Below the pieces are notes generated by a model. The model had not been told where the DNA came from and searched no databases. It saw only the letters and a list, made by a program, of their open reading frames with translations. The position numbers were made by a program, and so were the translations under genes. A stretch of DNA of 64,000 nucleotides from an uncultured Isoptericola sp. Its GTDB lineage: Bacteria > Actinomycetota > Actinomycetes > Actinomycetales > Cellulomonadaceae. Below, piece by piece: positions 42,805 through 50,379 of this stretch. The stretch lies in assembly GCA_947497265.1 (NCBI GenBank), contig CANMFP010000007.1, positions 62,001-126,000 on the forward strand, given 5' to 3'. Position 1 is the stretch's first letter, and every line of letters begins with the position of its first letter.

Positions 42805-42831
42805 GGGAACGTGTCGGCCGGGTCGTGCGTT
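42805..42831 (+). promoter_or_regulatory. SigR/SigH-type promoter upstream of the Bax-inhibitor-1 gene
   Basis: GGGAAC (42805-42810), 18 bp, GTT (42829-42831). This matches the SigR/SigH thiol-oxidative stress consensus GGAA(T/C)-N18-GTT. The start codon is about 90 bp downstream. Confidence 0.6.
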
Positions 42832-42921
42832 GCCTAGGATGATGTCCACGGCCAGCGACCCGGCCCTACTCGAGCGACGACCCGTCGTCGGGCACCCGGC
42901 AGCCGCGACCAGGAGGAGCCC

Positions 42922-43746
42922 ATGAGCAACCCCGTCTTCTCGAACAGCGCCGTCTTCGGCGAGCCACGTCGCGGTGCCGGAGGTACCGCGACGGCACCGG
43001 GCGGTCCGGCCGGCCAGGCCGGCCGTTTCGGTGCCCAGGCCGCCGACGCCGCGTCGCTGCAGAACATGTACAACGCGCCGTCGGCCTCACCGGTCGACAC
43101 GAAGCGCCTGACCTACACCGACGTCATCATGAAGACGGCCGGGCTCCTCGCGCTGCTCGTGGTGGTCGGCGCCGCGACGTGGGCGATCGCCCCGGGCCTG
43201 TGGATCGTCGGCATGATCGTGGGCCTCGTGCTCGGTCTGGTCAACGCCTTCAAGAAGAACCCGAGCCCGGTGCTCATCACGCTCTACACCGTCGCACAGG
43301 GCGTGTTCCTCGGCGGGATCTCGGCGTTCTTCGAGACGGCCTACAACGGCATCGTGCCGCAGGCGATCCTGGCGACCCTGTCCGTCTTCGCGGCTGCGCT
43401 GGCACTGTTCAGCTCCGGCAAGATCCGGGTGACGCCCAAGTTCACGCGGTTCCTGCTGGTCGGCATGGTCGGCTACCTGGTGTTCTCCCTCGTCAACGTG
43501 GTCCTGACGTGGACCGGCGTGCTCGACGGTTGGGGCATGCGCTCCGGTGGCTGGGGCATCGCGATCGGCATCTTCGCGGTCATCCTCGCGACGATGTCGC
43601 TCATGGTCGACTTCGACTCCATCAAGCGCGGTGTCGAGAACGGCGTCCCGGCGAAGTTCGCCTGGTCGGCGGCCTTCGGCCTGCTGGTCACCCTGATCTG
43701 GCTCTACCTGGAGATCCTGCGCCTGCTCGCGATCTTCCGCGAGTGA
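42922..43746 (+). CDS. Bax inhibitor-1/YccA-family membrane protein
   Basis: 274 residues. A disordered N-terminus (~1-60, Gly/Ala/Pro-rich) leads to seven hydrophobic segments of the BI-1 fold: 'LLALLVVVGAATWAI', 'IVGLVLGLVNAF', 'GVFLGGISAFFE', 'ILATLSVFAAALALF', 'FLLVGMVGYLVFSLVNVV', 'IAIGIFAVILATMSLMVDFDSI' and 'LLVTLIWLYLEILRLLAIF'. The D-F-D near helix 6-7 is the conserved aspartate region. The family is linked to proton or Ca2+ leak and stress. ATG 42922 has AGGAGGAG upstream. A SigR/SigH-type promoter lies before it and a hairpin terminator follows. Confidence 0.92.
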   Translation: MSNPVFSNSAVFGEPRRGAGGTATAPGGPAGQAGRFGAQAADAASLQNMYNAPSASPVDTKRLTYTDVIMKTAGLLALLVVVGAATWAIAPGLWIVGMIVGLVLGLVNAFKKNPSPVLITLYTVAQGVFLGGISAFFETAYNGIVPQAILATLSVFAAALALFSSGKIRVTPKFTRFLLVGMVGYLVFSLVNVVLTWTGVLDGWGMRSGGWGIAIGIFAVILATMSLMVDFDSIKRGVENGVPAKFAWSAAFGLLVTLIWLYLEILRLLAIFRE

Positions 43747-43773
43747 CGACGTCGCGCCACGGCACGACCACGG

Positions 43774-43805
43774 CGGCCGGCCACCCACGAACGGGTGGCC
43801 GGCCG
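43774..43805. terminator. Hairpin terminator after the Bax-inhibitor-1 gene
   Basis: CGGCCGGCCACCC (43774-43786) and its perfect complement (43793-43805), with a 6-nt loop, followed by a T/C-rich stretch. It lies between convergent genes and may serve both. Confidence 0.75.
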
Positions 43806-43827
43806 TCGTCGTCCCGCAGCGCCCGGC

Positions 43828-44490
43828 TCAGCGCGCGGGTGCCAGCCGGACGGCCGCACGCGCCACGAGCAGCATCCCGACCGCCACGCCCACCCCGTGC
43901 GCGATGCGGACCCCGGGCCCAGCCCAGAACTGCGGCAGCAACAGGACGAGGCCGACGGCGAGCGGGATCCCGGCCCAGCGTGGCGATACTCCGGCACGCC
44001 ACAGCGCGACGGCGGTGAGCACGCCGGCCGCCGCGACCAGCAGCAGTCCGAGCCCGAACAGGACGACCGCCGTCGGCTGCTGACGCAGGACGTCGACCTG
44101 ATCGAGTAACGACAGGTCCGCCTCGCGCAGTGCGGCTCGGGCGATGACGCGCAGGCCGAAGGTCTCCGCACCGAAGTACAACGCCGACAGTCCGGCGCCC
44201 GCCCAGGCCGTCACGACCGCCGCGGTGGCCGCGCCCTCGGCGGACGAACGGCCGGCGTGCCGGGCCAGCAGCGCGCGGAGACCGAGCAGCGTCGGCGCCA
44301 GCAGCCCGATGCCGAGGATCCCGCAGAGGTGCGCCGCCACCCAGCGGTCGGAGGCGAACGCCTCGGCGAGCGCCGCCGTCGGCACCGTCTCGTCGGGCCA
44401 GGGGCGCAGGACGGGGAAGAGCAGGAACGCGGCGGCCGCGCCGACGGCGCCGGCCGCGGTCCAGCGCGCGGTCCGGACGACGTCGCTCAC
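43828..44490 (-). CDS. Integral membrane protein, DUF4386-like
   Basis: 220 residues with about six hydrophobic segments ('TAAGAVGAAAAFLLFPVL', 'HLCGILGIGLLAPTLLGLRALL', 'AAVVTAWAGAGLSALYFGAETFGL', 'PTAVVLFGLGLLLVAAAGVLTAVALW', 'AGIPLAVGLVLLLPQFW' and 'GVGVAVGMLLVARAAV'). It resembles uncharacterised membrane proteins of the DUF4386 type; I do not assign a function. GTG 44490 overlaps the TetR stop (GTGA), so it is co-translated with the TetR and the hydrolase, whose TetR may regulate all three. Confidence 0.75.
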   Translation of the reverse strand: MSDVVRTARWTAAGAVGAAAAFLLFPVLRPWPDETVPTAALAEAFASDRWVAAHLCGILGIGLLAPTLLGLRALLARHAGRSSAEGAATAAVVTAWAGAGLSALYFGAETFGLRVIARAALREADLSLLDQVDVLRQQPTAVVLFGLGLLLVAAAGVLTAVALWRAGVSPRWAGIPLAVGLVLLLPQFWAGPGVRIAHGVGVAVGMLLVARAAVRLAPAR

Positions 44491-45083
44491 GGGGAGTCCT
44501 GGTGAGCGAGTGCGGAGATCCCGGCCACGAGCATGTCGACCAGGGCGTCGAAGCTACGGTCCACGCCCTGCGGCATCCGGAAACCGCCCCCGAGCTCGAG
44601 GGTGACGAAGCCGTGCACGGCGGACCGGGCGGCGCGGACGGCGTCGACCACGCCGTCCTCGGGCAGGTCGAAGCCGCGGAGCGTCGCCACCGCGACGGCG
44701 ACGCTCTCGGCGGCTGCCGCGCGGTGCTCGGCGTGCGCCGGGTCGTCGGGGTCCGGCCCCACCTGGGTGGCGACGTACCGTCCTGGGTGCGCGCGGGCGT
44801 AGTGACGCCAGGCGTGCGCCATGGAGCGGACGGCGTCGGGCCCTGCCGTCCCGACGGTCGCGCGGGAGGCGAGGGCGGTGAGCTCGCGGACGGCGCGGAC
44901 GGAGATCTCGCGGCGCAGCTCCGCCAACGAACCGACGTGCTTGTACAGGCTCGGTGTGGCCACGCCGGCCCGCGACGCGACCTGGGCGAGCGTCAGACCG
45001 GAGAACCCGTCCGGGCCGCCGTCGTCGACCACCTCGAGGGCCAGCCCGACGACGGCCTCGCGCGACAGCCCGGCCCTAGCCAT
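44487..45083 (-). CDS. TetR-family regulator
   Basis: 198 residues. The HTH 'LTLAQVASRAGVATPSLYKHVGSLAELRREIS' is clear, with 'VVGLALEVVDDGGPDGFSG' before it. The C-terminal ligand domain contains 'WRHYARAHPGRYV' and 'VHGFVTLELGGGFRMPQ', typical of TetR_C types with WHG-like helices. It likely represses the hydrolase-TetR-membrane operon through the palindrome at 45951-45967. ATG 45083 overlaps the hydrolase end by 8 bp; an upstream extension lacks a ribosome site. Confidence 0.88.
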   Translation of the reverse strand: MARAGLSREAVVGLALEVVDDGGPDGFSGLTLAQVASRAGVATPSLYKHVGSLAELRREISVRAVRELTALASRATVGTAGPDAVRSMAHAWRHYARAHPGRYVATQVGPDPDDPAHAEHRAAAAESVAVAVATLRGFDLPEDGVVDAVRAARSAVHGFVTLELGGGFRMPQGVDRSFDALVDMLVAGISALAHQDSP

Positions 45084-45942
45084 GCCGACCACCCGCCGCG
45101 GGAAGCCCGGCGAGGAATCCGAGCACGGCCGGGACCACGACGTCGGGCGTCTGGTGCTGCGGGTAGTGCCCCGCGTCCGGGACGAGCACGCTGTGCTCCG
45201 ACGGCACACCCAGCGCCTCGCGCACCCAGGCGAGCTCGGCGGCCGGGTCGGTGAAGTCGGGGTCGAGGGCGCCGACGACGGCGAGCGCCGGTGCCTGCAC
45301 CTGCGCCAGACGGCGCTCGACGACGCCGTGGTCGAGCGCCAGGGCGAGGTGCCGGAACGAGCGCAGGCGGTCGGCGTCGGACATCGCGGACCTGACCTGC
45401 GCGACGTGCTCGGTGTGCCGGGGCGAGCGCCGGCCCTTGCTGATCATCGAGTAGTAGCCGGCCCACACGGCGGCGCCCCACGGCCGGGTGAACAGCACGC
45501 GGTAGGCCGCGTGCAGCAGCCGCTGCTTGCCGGGTGAGGTGGTCTCGCGCAGGAACGGGCTGAGCAGCACGAGCCCGCGGACGAGGTCGGGCCGCTCGGC
45601 GGCCGCCCAGGTGGCGGCGGACGCCCCCATCGAGCTGCCCATCAGGACGGCGGGGCCGGCGTCGAGGTGCTCGACGAGCGCCAGCAGGTCGGAGCCTGTG
45701 GCGTCGTCGCCGTGCCGGGTGAAGGTGGTGTCCGCGTCGCCGTGGCCGCGCAGGTCGGCGACCACGACTCGCCAGCCGGCCTCCACCAGGGCCGGGGTGA
45801 CGTCGTCGTACGTGGAACGCAGGTCTCCCATGCCGGGGACGGCGACGAGGAGCGGGCCGCCGCCGTCGGCGGGGGACGTGTCGGTGTAGGTGAGGCGGCC
45901 CTCGGGCCGATCGAGGTGCCGGAGTGCTCGGCTATTGTCCAT
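45076..45942 (-). CDS. Alpha/beta hydrolase
   Basis: 288 residues. 'LLVAVPGMGDLRSTYDDVTPALVEAGWRVV' opens the fold, 'VLMGSSMGASAATWAA' holds the Ser nucleophile (GSSMG), 'VVGALDPDFTDPAAELAW' the acid and 'PDAGHYPQHQ' the catalytic His. It resembles thioesterase or esterase members; the substrate is unknown. ATG 45942 is supported by a strong -35/-10 pair (TTGCTC, 17 bp, TAGCCT) that ends 7 nt before it, and a palindrome inside that promoter is the likely TetR site. It is the first gene of a three-gene operon. Confidence 0.88.
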   Translation of the reverse strand: MDNSRALRHLDRPEGRLTYTDTSPADGGGPLLVAVPGMGDLRSTYDDVTPALVEAGWRVVVADLRGHGDADTTFTRHGDDATGSDLLALVEHLDAGPAVLMGSSMGASAATWAAAERPDLVRGLVLLSPFLRETTSPGKQRLLHAAYRVLFTRPWGAAVWAGYYSMISKGRRSPRHTEHVAQVRSAMSDADRLRSFRHLALALDHGVVERRLAQVQAPALAVVGALDPDFTDPAAELAWVREALGVPSEHSVLVPDAGHYPQHQTPDVVVPAVLGFLAGLPAAGGRHG

Positions 45943-45949
45943 GCCCCTG

Positions 45950-45978
45950 AGGCTAATGGCATTAGCCAAAGAGAGCAA
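45950..45978 (-). promoter_or_regulatory. Promoter with embedded TetR-type operator
   Basis: On the minus strand TTGCTC (45978-45973) and TAGCCT (45955-45950) are 17 bp apart. The perfect palindrome GGCTAATG-G-CATTAGCC (45951-45967) occupies the spacer and -10 box. Repression by the TetR protein of the same operon is the obvious model. Confidence 0.7.
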
Positions 45979-46055
45979 GAGGCGCGGCGCGTGCGATGCG
46001 CCACGATCTCGGCGGGCCGACTACTACCCCGGCTGGCCTGCCACGACCTCGGCGG

Positions 46056-47972
46056 TCAGGCGCCTCGGGGGGTACGGAACGCGCGGTGGTCCGTGGGCTC
46101 CTCCTCGGCCCGGATCACGTGCATGACCGCGTTGATGAGGGCCAGGTGGGTGAACGCCTGCGGGAAGTTGCCGAGGTGCCGGCCGGTGTGCGGGTCGATC
46201 TCCTCGGCGTACAGGTTCAGCGAGGACGCGAAGGACAGCAGGCGCTCGCACAGGGTGCGCGCCTGCTCGATCTCACCGATCTCGCACAGCGCGCTGACGA
46301 GCCAGAACGAGCAGATGGTGAACGTGCCCTCCTCGCCCCGCAGACCGTCGTCGGTCTCCTCGGTCCGGTAGCGCAGCACCAGGCCTTCCTCGGTGAGCTC
46401 GTCGGCGATGGCCAGCACCGTGGCGCGCACACGCTCGTCGTCCGGCGGCAGGAACCGCAGGAGCGGCACCAGCAGCAGCGAGGCGTCGAGCGCGTCGTCG
46501 CCGTAGCGCTGGGTGAAGACGCCGCGCTCGTCGACACCCTTGGCGCAGATGTCGGCATGGATCTCGTCCGCGAGCTTCTGCCACTGCGCGGCGAAGTCCG
46601 GCTCGTCGTAGAGGCGGGCGAGGCGTGCACCACGGTCGAGCGCCACCCAGCACATCAGCTTGGACGACGTGAAGTGCTGCGGCTCGCCACGCACCTCCCA
46701 CATGCCGCGGTCAGGCAGGTGCCAGTGCTTGGCGGCCTGCTCGACCTGGCACTTGAGCACCGGCCACAGGGCCTCCGGGAGCTGCTCCCGGTTGCGCGTG
46801 TGCAGGTAGACCGAGTCGAGCACCGCGCCCCAGACGTCGTGCTGGCGCTGGTCGTAGGCGGCGTTGCCGATCCGCACCGGACTGGCCCCCTCGTAGCCGC
46901 TCAGGTGGGACAGCTCCGACTCGGTGAGCTCTTCCTCGCCGCCCACGCCGTACATGATCTGCAGCTCTTTGTTGTCCTGGCAAACGTCCTGGATGAACGC
47001 GAAGAAGTCGTTCGCCTCGCGGTCCAGGCCCAGGGTGTACAGCCCCCACAGAGCGAACGTCGAGTCCCGGATCCATGCGTAGCGGTAGTCCCAGTTGCGC
47101 TCGCCGCCCGGCGTCTCGGGCAGCGACGTCGTGGCCGCGGCCAGCAGAGCACCTGTCGGCGCGTAGGTCAGGCCCTTGAGGGTCAGCGCCGAGCGCTGCA
47201 GGAAGATCCGCCACGGGTGGTCGGGGAACGAGCCCTGCGTGATCCAGTCGCGCCAGAACTGCTCGGTGCGCCACATCTTCTCCAAGGCCTCGTCCCAGGT
47301 CGCGGGAGCAGGCAGCGAGGACCAGGCGAGCGCCACGAAGTGTGTCTGCCCCTCCTCGAGGCGGGTGCGGGCGTGCGCCCGCTGCCCCTCGAGCCCGAAC
47401 CGGAGGTCGGAGCTGAGGCGCAGGTCCGGGTTCTTGCCGCCCATCCTGGCCACGACCGAGGAGTAGCCGTCGTCCAGGTACTCCCACTCCGGCTCCCCCC
47501 GGGCGTAGTCCGGCTTGGGGGCGCAGACCACCTCGAGGTCGACGGTGCCCGACACACACTTCACGGTGCGCAGCAGGACGTGCTCGGTGTCGTGGTCGGT
47601 GGGCGTGCGCCGGTGCGTCTGCGAGCGCTCCTCGACGTTGTGCCACGGGCCCATGACCATCGCGTCCCGCACCACCAGCCAGCCCGTCGACGTCTGCCAG
47701 GTGGTCTCGAGGATCAGGGTGCCCGGCACGTACCGGCGCGCCACCGGGACGCGGGCGCCGTGCGGCCCCACGCGGAACATGCCCGCTCCCCGGTCGAGGA
47801 TCGACGAGAAGACGCTGGGCGAGTCGGGCCGGGGCAGGCACATCCACTCGATGGCGCCGCTGGGGGCGACCAGTGCGTTGGTCTCGCAGTCGGACAGGAA
47901 CGCGTACTCCGCGATGGAGGGGAAGGAGCTGCGGCCGTCGGTGCGCGGCGTCGGCTGGGCATCGAGCATCAT
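46056..47972 (-). CDS. GH15-family glycoside hydrolase (glucoamylase/trehalase type)
   Basis: 638 residues. The N-terminal beta-sandwich (~1-270) is followed by the (alpha/alpha)6 barrel with 'WRIFLQRSALTLKGLTYAPTGALLAAATTSLPE', 'RNWDYRYAWIRDSTFALWGLYTLG' and 'SLLLVPLLRFLPPDDERV'. This layout matches the actinobacterial GH15 proteins that include trehalases and glucoamylase-like enzymes; there is no signal peptide, so it acts in the cytoplasm. ATG 47972 has CAGTCT 6 nt upstream and no good ribosome site; an adjacent ATG at 47969 is also possible. Substrate (trehalose or alpha-glucan) is not settled by the sequence. Confidence 0.88.
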   Translation of the reverse strand: MMLDAQPTPRTDGRSSFPSIAEYAFLSDCETNALVAPSGAIEWMCLPRPDSPSVFSSILDRGAGMFRVGPHGARVPVARRYVPGTLILETTWQTSTGWLVVRDAMVMGPWHNVEERSQTHRRTPTDHDTEHVLLRTVKCVSGTVDLEVVCAPKPDYARGEPEWEYLDDGYSSVVARMGGKNPDLRLSSDLRFGLEGQRAHARTRLEEGQTHFVALAWSSLPAPATWDEALEKMWRTEQFWRDWITQGSFPDHPWRIFLQRSALTLKGLTYAPTGALLAAATTSLPETPGGERNWDYRYAWIRDSTFALWGLYTLGLDREANDFFAFIQDVCQDNKELQIMYGVGGEEELTESELSHLSGYEGASPVRIGNAAYDQRQHDVWGAVLDSVYLHTRNREQLPEALWPVLKCQVEQAAKHWHLPDRGMWEVRGEPQHFTSSKLMCWVALDRGARLARLYDEPDFAAQWQKLADEIHADICAKGVDERGVFTQRYGDDALDASLLLVPLLRFLPPDDERVRATVLAIADELTEEGLVLRYRTEETDDGLRGEEGTFTICSFWLVSALCEIGEIEQARTLCERLLSFASSLNLYAEEIDPHTGRHLGNFPQAFTHLALINAVMHVIRAEEEPTDHRAFRTPRGA

Positions 47973-48056
47973 GACACCAGACTGCTCTGCCCGGGGGGCC
48001 GGACGCCAGTCCGTGCCCCGTCGGGCCAAGAAGATTCACACACTTGTGACGTGACG

Positions 48057-48083
48057 TGTCGATCCCCGGGTTTCCCGTTCGAC
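48057..48083 (+). promoter_or_regulatory. ECF42-type promoter of the YCII-YCII-sigma operon
   Basis: TGTCGA (48057-48062), 17 bp, CGAC (48080-48083). This matches the motif reported for ECF42 sigma factors (-35 TGTCGA, -10 CGA/TC). It lies 53 bp before the first DGPF/YCII gene, so the sigma factor encoded third in the operon probably transcribes its own operon. Confidence 0.7.
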
Positions 48084-48135
48084 CTGGGGGTGAGAAGGTC
48101 CAGACGGGGCCACCACATCACGGGAGATGAGAAGA

Positions 48136-48564
48136 ATGGCCAAGTACATGCTGATCATGCGCAGCACCGACGAGGCGGAGGCGGCGTTCGCCGACTCCGG
48201 CATCGACTTCGACGAGATGCTCGCGACCATGGGGCGTTTCAACAACGAGATGATCGAGGCCGGCGTGCTGGTGGCCGCCGAAGGGCTCGAGGAGGCCGAC
48301 AAGGGCGTCGTCGTCGACTACTCCACGGACGAGCCGACCGTCACGGACGGGCCGTACGGCGAGACGAAGGAGCTGTTCAACGGCTACTGGATCCTCGACG
48401 TCCCCACCATCGACGACGCCGTCGCGTGGGCGAAGAAGGCGCCGCTGGCAGGCTCGGGCATGAAGTCCGAGATCCGCCGCATCCCCACGATCGACGAGTT
48501 CCCCGCGGACAACGAGTGGATCCAGGCGGAGCGCGCCTGGCGCGAGCGCACCGGCCAGCTCTGA
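48136..48564 (+). CDS. DGPF/YCII-family protein 1
   Basis: 142 residues of the YCII-related (DGPF) fold: 'KYMLIMRSTDEAE', 'EAGVLVAAEGLEEADKG', the motif 'DGPYGETKELFNGYWILDV' and 'AVAWAKKAP'. Such proteins are strongly linked to ECF42 sigma factors; their biochemical role is unsettled. ATG 48136 has GGAGATGAGAAG just upstream; an in-frame ATG nine bases earlier is less likely. It is the first gene of a three-gene operon driven by an ECF42-type promoter. Its paralogue follows after 37 bp. Confidence 0.9.
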   Translation: MAKYMLIMRSTDEAEAAFADSGIDFDEMLATMGRFNNEMIEAGVLVAAEGLEEADKGVVVDYSTDEPTVTDGPYGETKELFNGYWILDVPTIDDAVAWAKKAPLAGSGMKSEIRRIPTIDEFPADNEWIQAERAWRERTGQL

Positions 48565-48601
48565 ACCGCACCACGCCGAGAACGTCTTTCGAGGAGGAAC
48601 C

Positions 48602-49024
48602 ATGCCGAAGTACATGCTGATCATGCGCGGGACCGACGAAGGTCAGGCTGCCTACGAGCAGACGGACTTCAACGAGGTCATCGCCGCCATGGGCCGCTAC
48701 AACGAGTCCATGATGGACGCCGGGGTGCTCTCCGCCGGTGAAGGGCTCTCCGACGCGTCCGAGGGCGCCGTCGTCGACTTCTCCACCGACACCCCGGTGG
48801 TGACGGACGGGCCGTACGGCGAGACGAAGGAGCTGTTCAACGGCTTCTGGATCATCGACGTCTCCACCCGCGACGAGGCGGTCGAGTGGGCCAAGCGCGC
48901 GCCGCTGAGCGGCCCGGGTACGAAGCTCGAGGTCCGCCGGGTGAACGGCGACGAGGACTTCCCGCAGGACAACGAGTGGATCCAGAAGGAGAAGGAGTGG
49001 CGCAAGGACCTCGGGACCGAGTGA
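48602..49024 (+). CDS. DGPF/YCII-family protein 2
   Basis: 140 residues, paralogous to the preceding gene: 'KYMLIMRGTDEGQAAYEQ', 'DAGVLSAGEGLSDASEG', 'DGPYGETKELFNGFWIIDV' and 'EFFPQDNEW'-like 'DEDFPQDNEWIQKEKEW'. ATG 48602 follows GAGGAGGAACC, a strong site. The stop overlaps the GTG of the sigma factor gene (GTGA). Two DGPF proteins in tandem suggest a duplication; they may form mixed oligomers. Confidence 0.9.
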   Translation: MPKYMLIMRGTDEGQAAYEQTDFNEVIAAMGRYNESMMDAGVLSAGEGLSDASEGAVVDFSTDTPVVTDGPYGETKELFNGFWIIDVSTRDEAVEWAKRAPLSGPGTKLEVRRVNGDEDFPQDNEWIQKEKEWRKDLGTE

Positions 49025-50379
49025 GCGCACCGCGCGGGGTGCCCGACGACGGCACCCCGGCTCCGGCGTCCGGTGTCGGGACCGACGGTGCCCCCGACAC
49101 CGGGCGCCGTGCGCTCGAGGCGACCTGGCGCATCGAGTCCGCGCGGATCGTCGGTGCGCTGGCCCGCTACACCGGTGACCTCGCGCTGGCCGAGGACGTG
49201 GCGTCCGAGGCCGTCGCCGAGGCCCTCGTGAGCTGGCCGCGCGACGGGGTGCCCCGCGACTCGACGGCCTGGCTCCTCGCCACCGGGCGCCGTCGGGCCA
49301 TCGATGCGTTCCGCCGTCGGGCCGGCCGCGACGTGCGGTACGCGGCGTTCGCCCGCGACCTGGACGAGGGCGGCGTGCACGCCGGGGCCACGCCGTCGGG
49401 CGACGACGAGCCCGACCTGCTGTGGGACCCCGACCGCATCGAGGACGACAAGCTCACCCTGATCTTCACCTCCTGCCACCCGGTGCTGCCCAAGGAGGCG
49501 CGCGTCGCGCTGACGCTGCGGGTGGTCGGGGGACTGACGAGCGAGGAGATCGCGCGGGCCTTCCTCGTCCCCACCCCGACGATCCAGGCGCGCATCACCC
49601 GGGCGAAGAAGCAGCTCGGCGCGGCCCGGGTCCCGTTCGAGGTGCCGCCCGCGGACGAGCGGCCCGCGCGGCTCGGATCGGTGCTGAACGTGCTGTACGT
49701 GATCTTCACGGAGGGCTCCTCGGCGTCGGGCGGTGGTGACTGGATCCGGACGGACCTCGCCCGGGAGGCGATCCGGCTGGCGCGCGTCCTGTCGCGTCTG
49801 ATGCCCGACGAGCCCGAGGCGGCCGGGCTGCTCGCCCTGCTCGAGCTGACGGCCGCCCGCTTCCCGGCACGCACCGGCCCGGACGGTGAGCCGATCCTCC
49901 TGGCCGACCAGGACCGGCGGCGGTGGGACGCCTCGGCGGTCCGGCGCGGCCGGGCCGCCCTCGCGCGTGCCGAGGCAGCCGGTCGGGGGCTGGGCCCTTA
50001 CGCGCTGCAGGCGGCCATCGCCGAGCAGCACGACGTCGCGGACTCGGTGGACGGCACCAACTGGGCGCGGATCGTCCGGCTGTACGAGGCGCTCGGCCGG
50101 GTGGCGCCGTCGCCCGTGGTGGAGCTCAACCGGGCGGTGGCCGTGTCGATGGCGTCCGGGCCGGAGGCGGCGCTCGAGATCGTGGACGTGCTGGTCGGCT
50201 CCGGCGCGCTGGCCGGGTCCTACCTGCTGCCGAGCGTGCGGGGCGAGCTGCTGTCCCGGCTGGGGCGGCGTGACGAGGCCCGGCGCGAGCTCGAGACCGC
50301 GGCGCAGCGGTGCGGCAACGAGCGCGAGCGCGGCGTGCTGGAGGCCAAGGCCGCCGCCCTGGGCCCGCCGTCAGGCTGA
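49021..50379 (+). CDS. ECF42-type sigma factor with a C-terminal extension
   Basis: 452 residues. The sigma2-like region (~35-100: 'IVGALARYTGDLALAEDVASEAVAEALVSWPRDG', 'RRRAIDAFRR') and sigma4-like region (~150-190: 'VALTLRVVGGLTSEEIARAFLVPTPTIQARITRAKKQL') are followed by a ~250-residue helical extension with TPR-like character. This is the ECF42 arrangement, in which the C-terminal extension controls activity and no anti-sigma factor is present. GTG 49021 overlaps the DGPF stop. An ECF42 promoter (TGTCGA-N17-CGAC) lies upstream of the operon, so autoregulation is likely. Confidence 0.92.
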   Translation: MSAPRGVPDDGTPAPASGVGTDGAPDTGRRALEATWRIESARIVGALARYTGDLALAEDVASEAVAEALVSWPRDGVPRDSTAWLLATGRRRAIDAFRRRAGRDVRYAAFARDLDEGGVHAGATPSGDDEPDLLWDPDRIEDDKLTLIFTSCHPVLPKEARVALTLRVVGGLTSEEIARAFLVPTPTIQARITRAKKQLGAARVPFEVPPADERPARLGSVLNVLYVIFTEGSSASGGGDWIRTDLAREAIRLARVLSRLMPDEPEAAGLLALLELTAARFPARTGPDGEPILLADQDRRRWDASAVRRGRAALARAEAAGRGLGPYALQAAIAEQHDVADSVDGTNWARIVRLYEALGRVAPSPVVELNRAVAVSMASGPEAALEIVDVLVGSGALAGSYLLPSVRGELLSRLGRRDEARRELETAAQRCGNERERGVLEAKAAALGPPSG

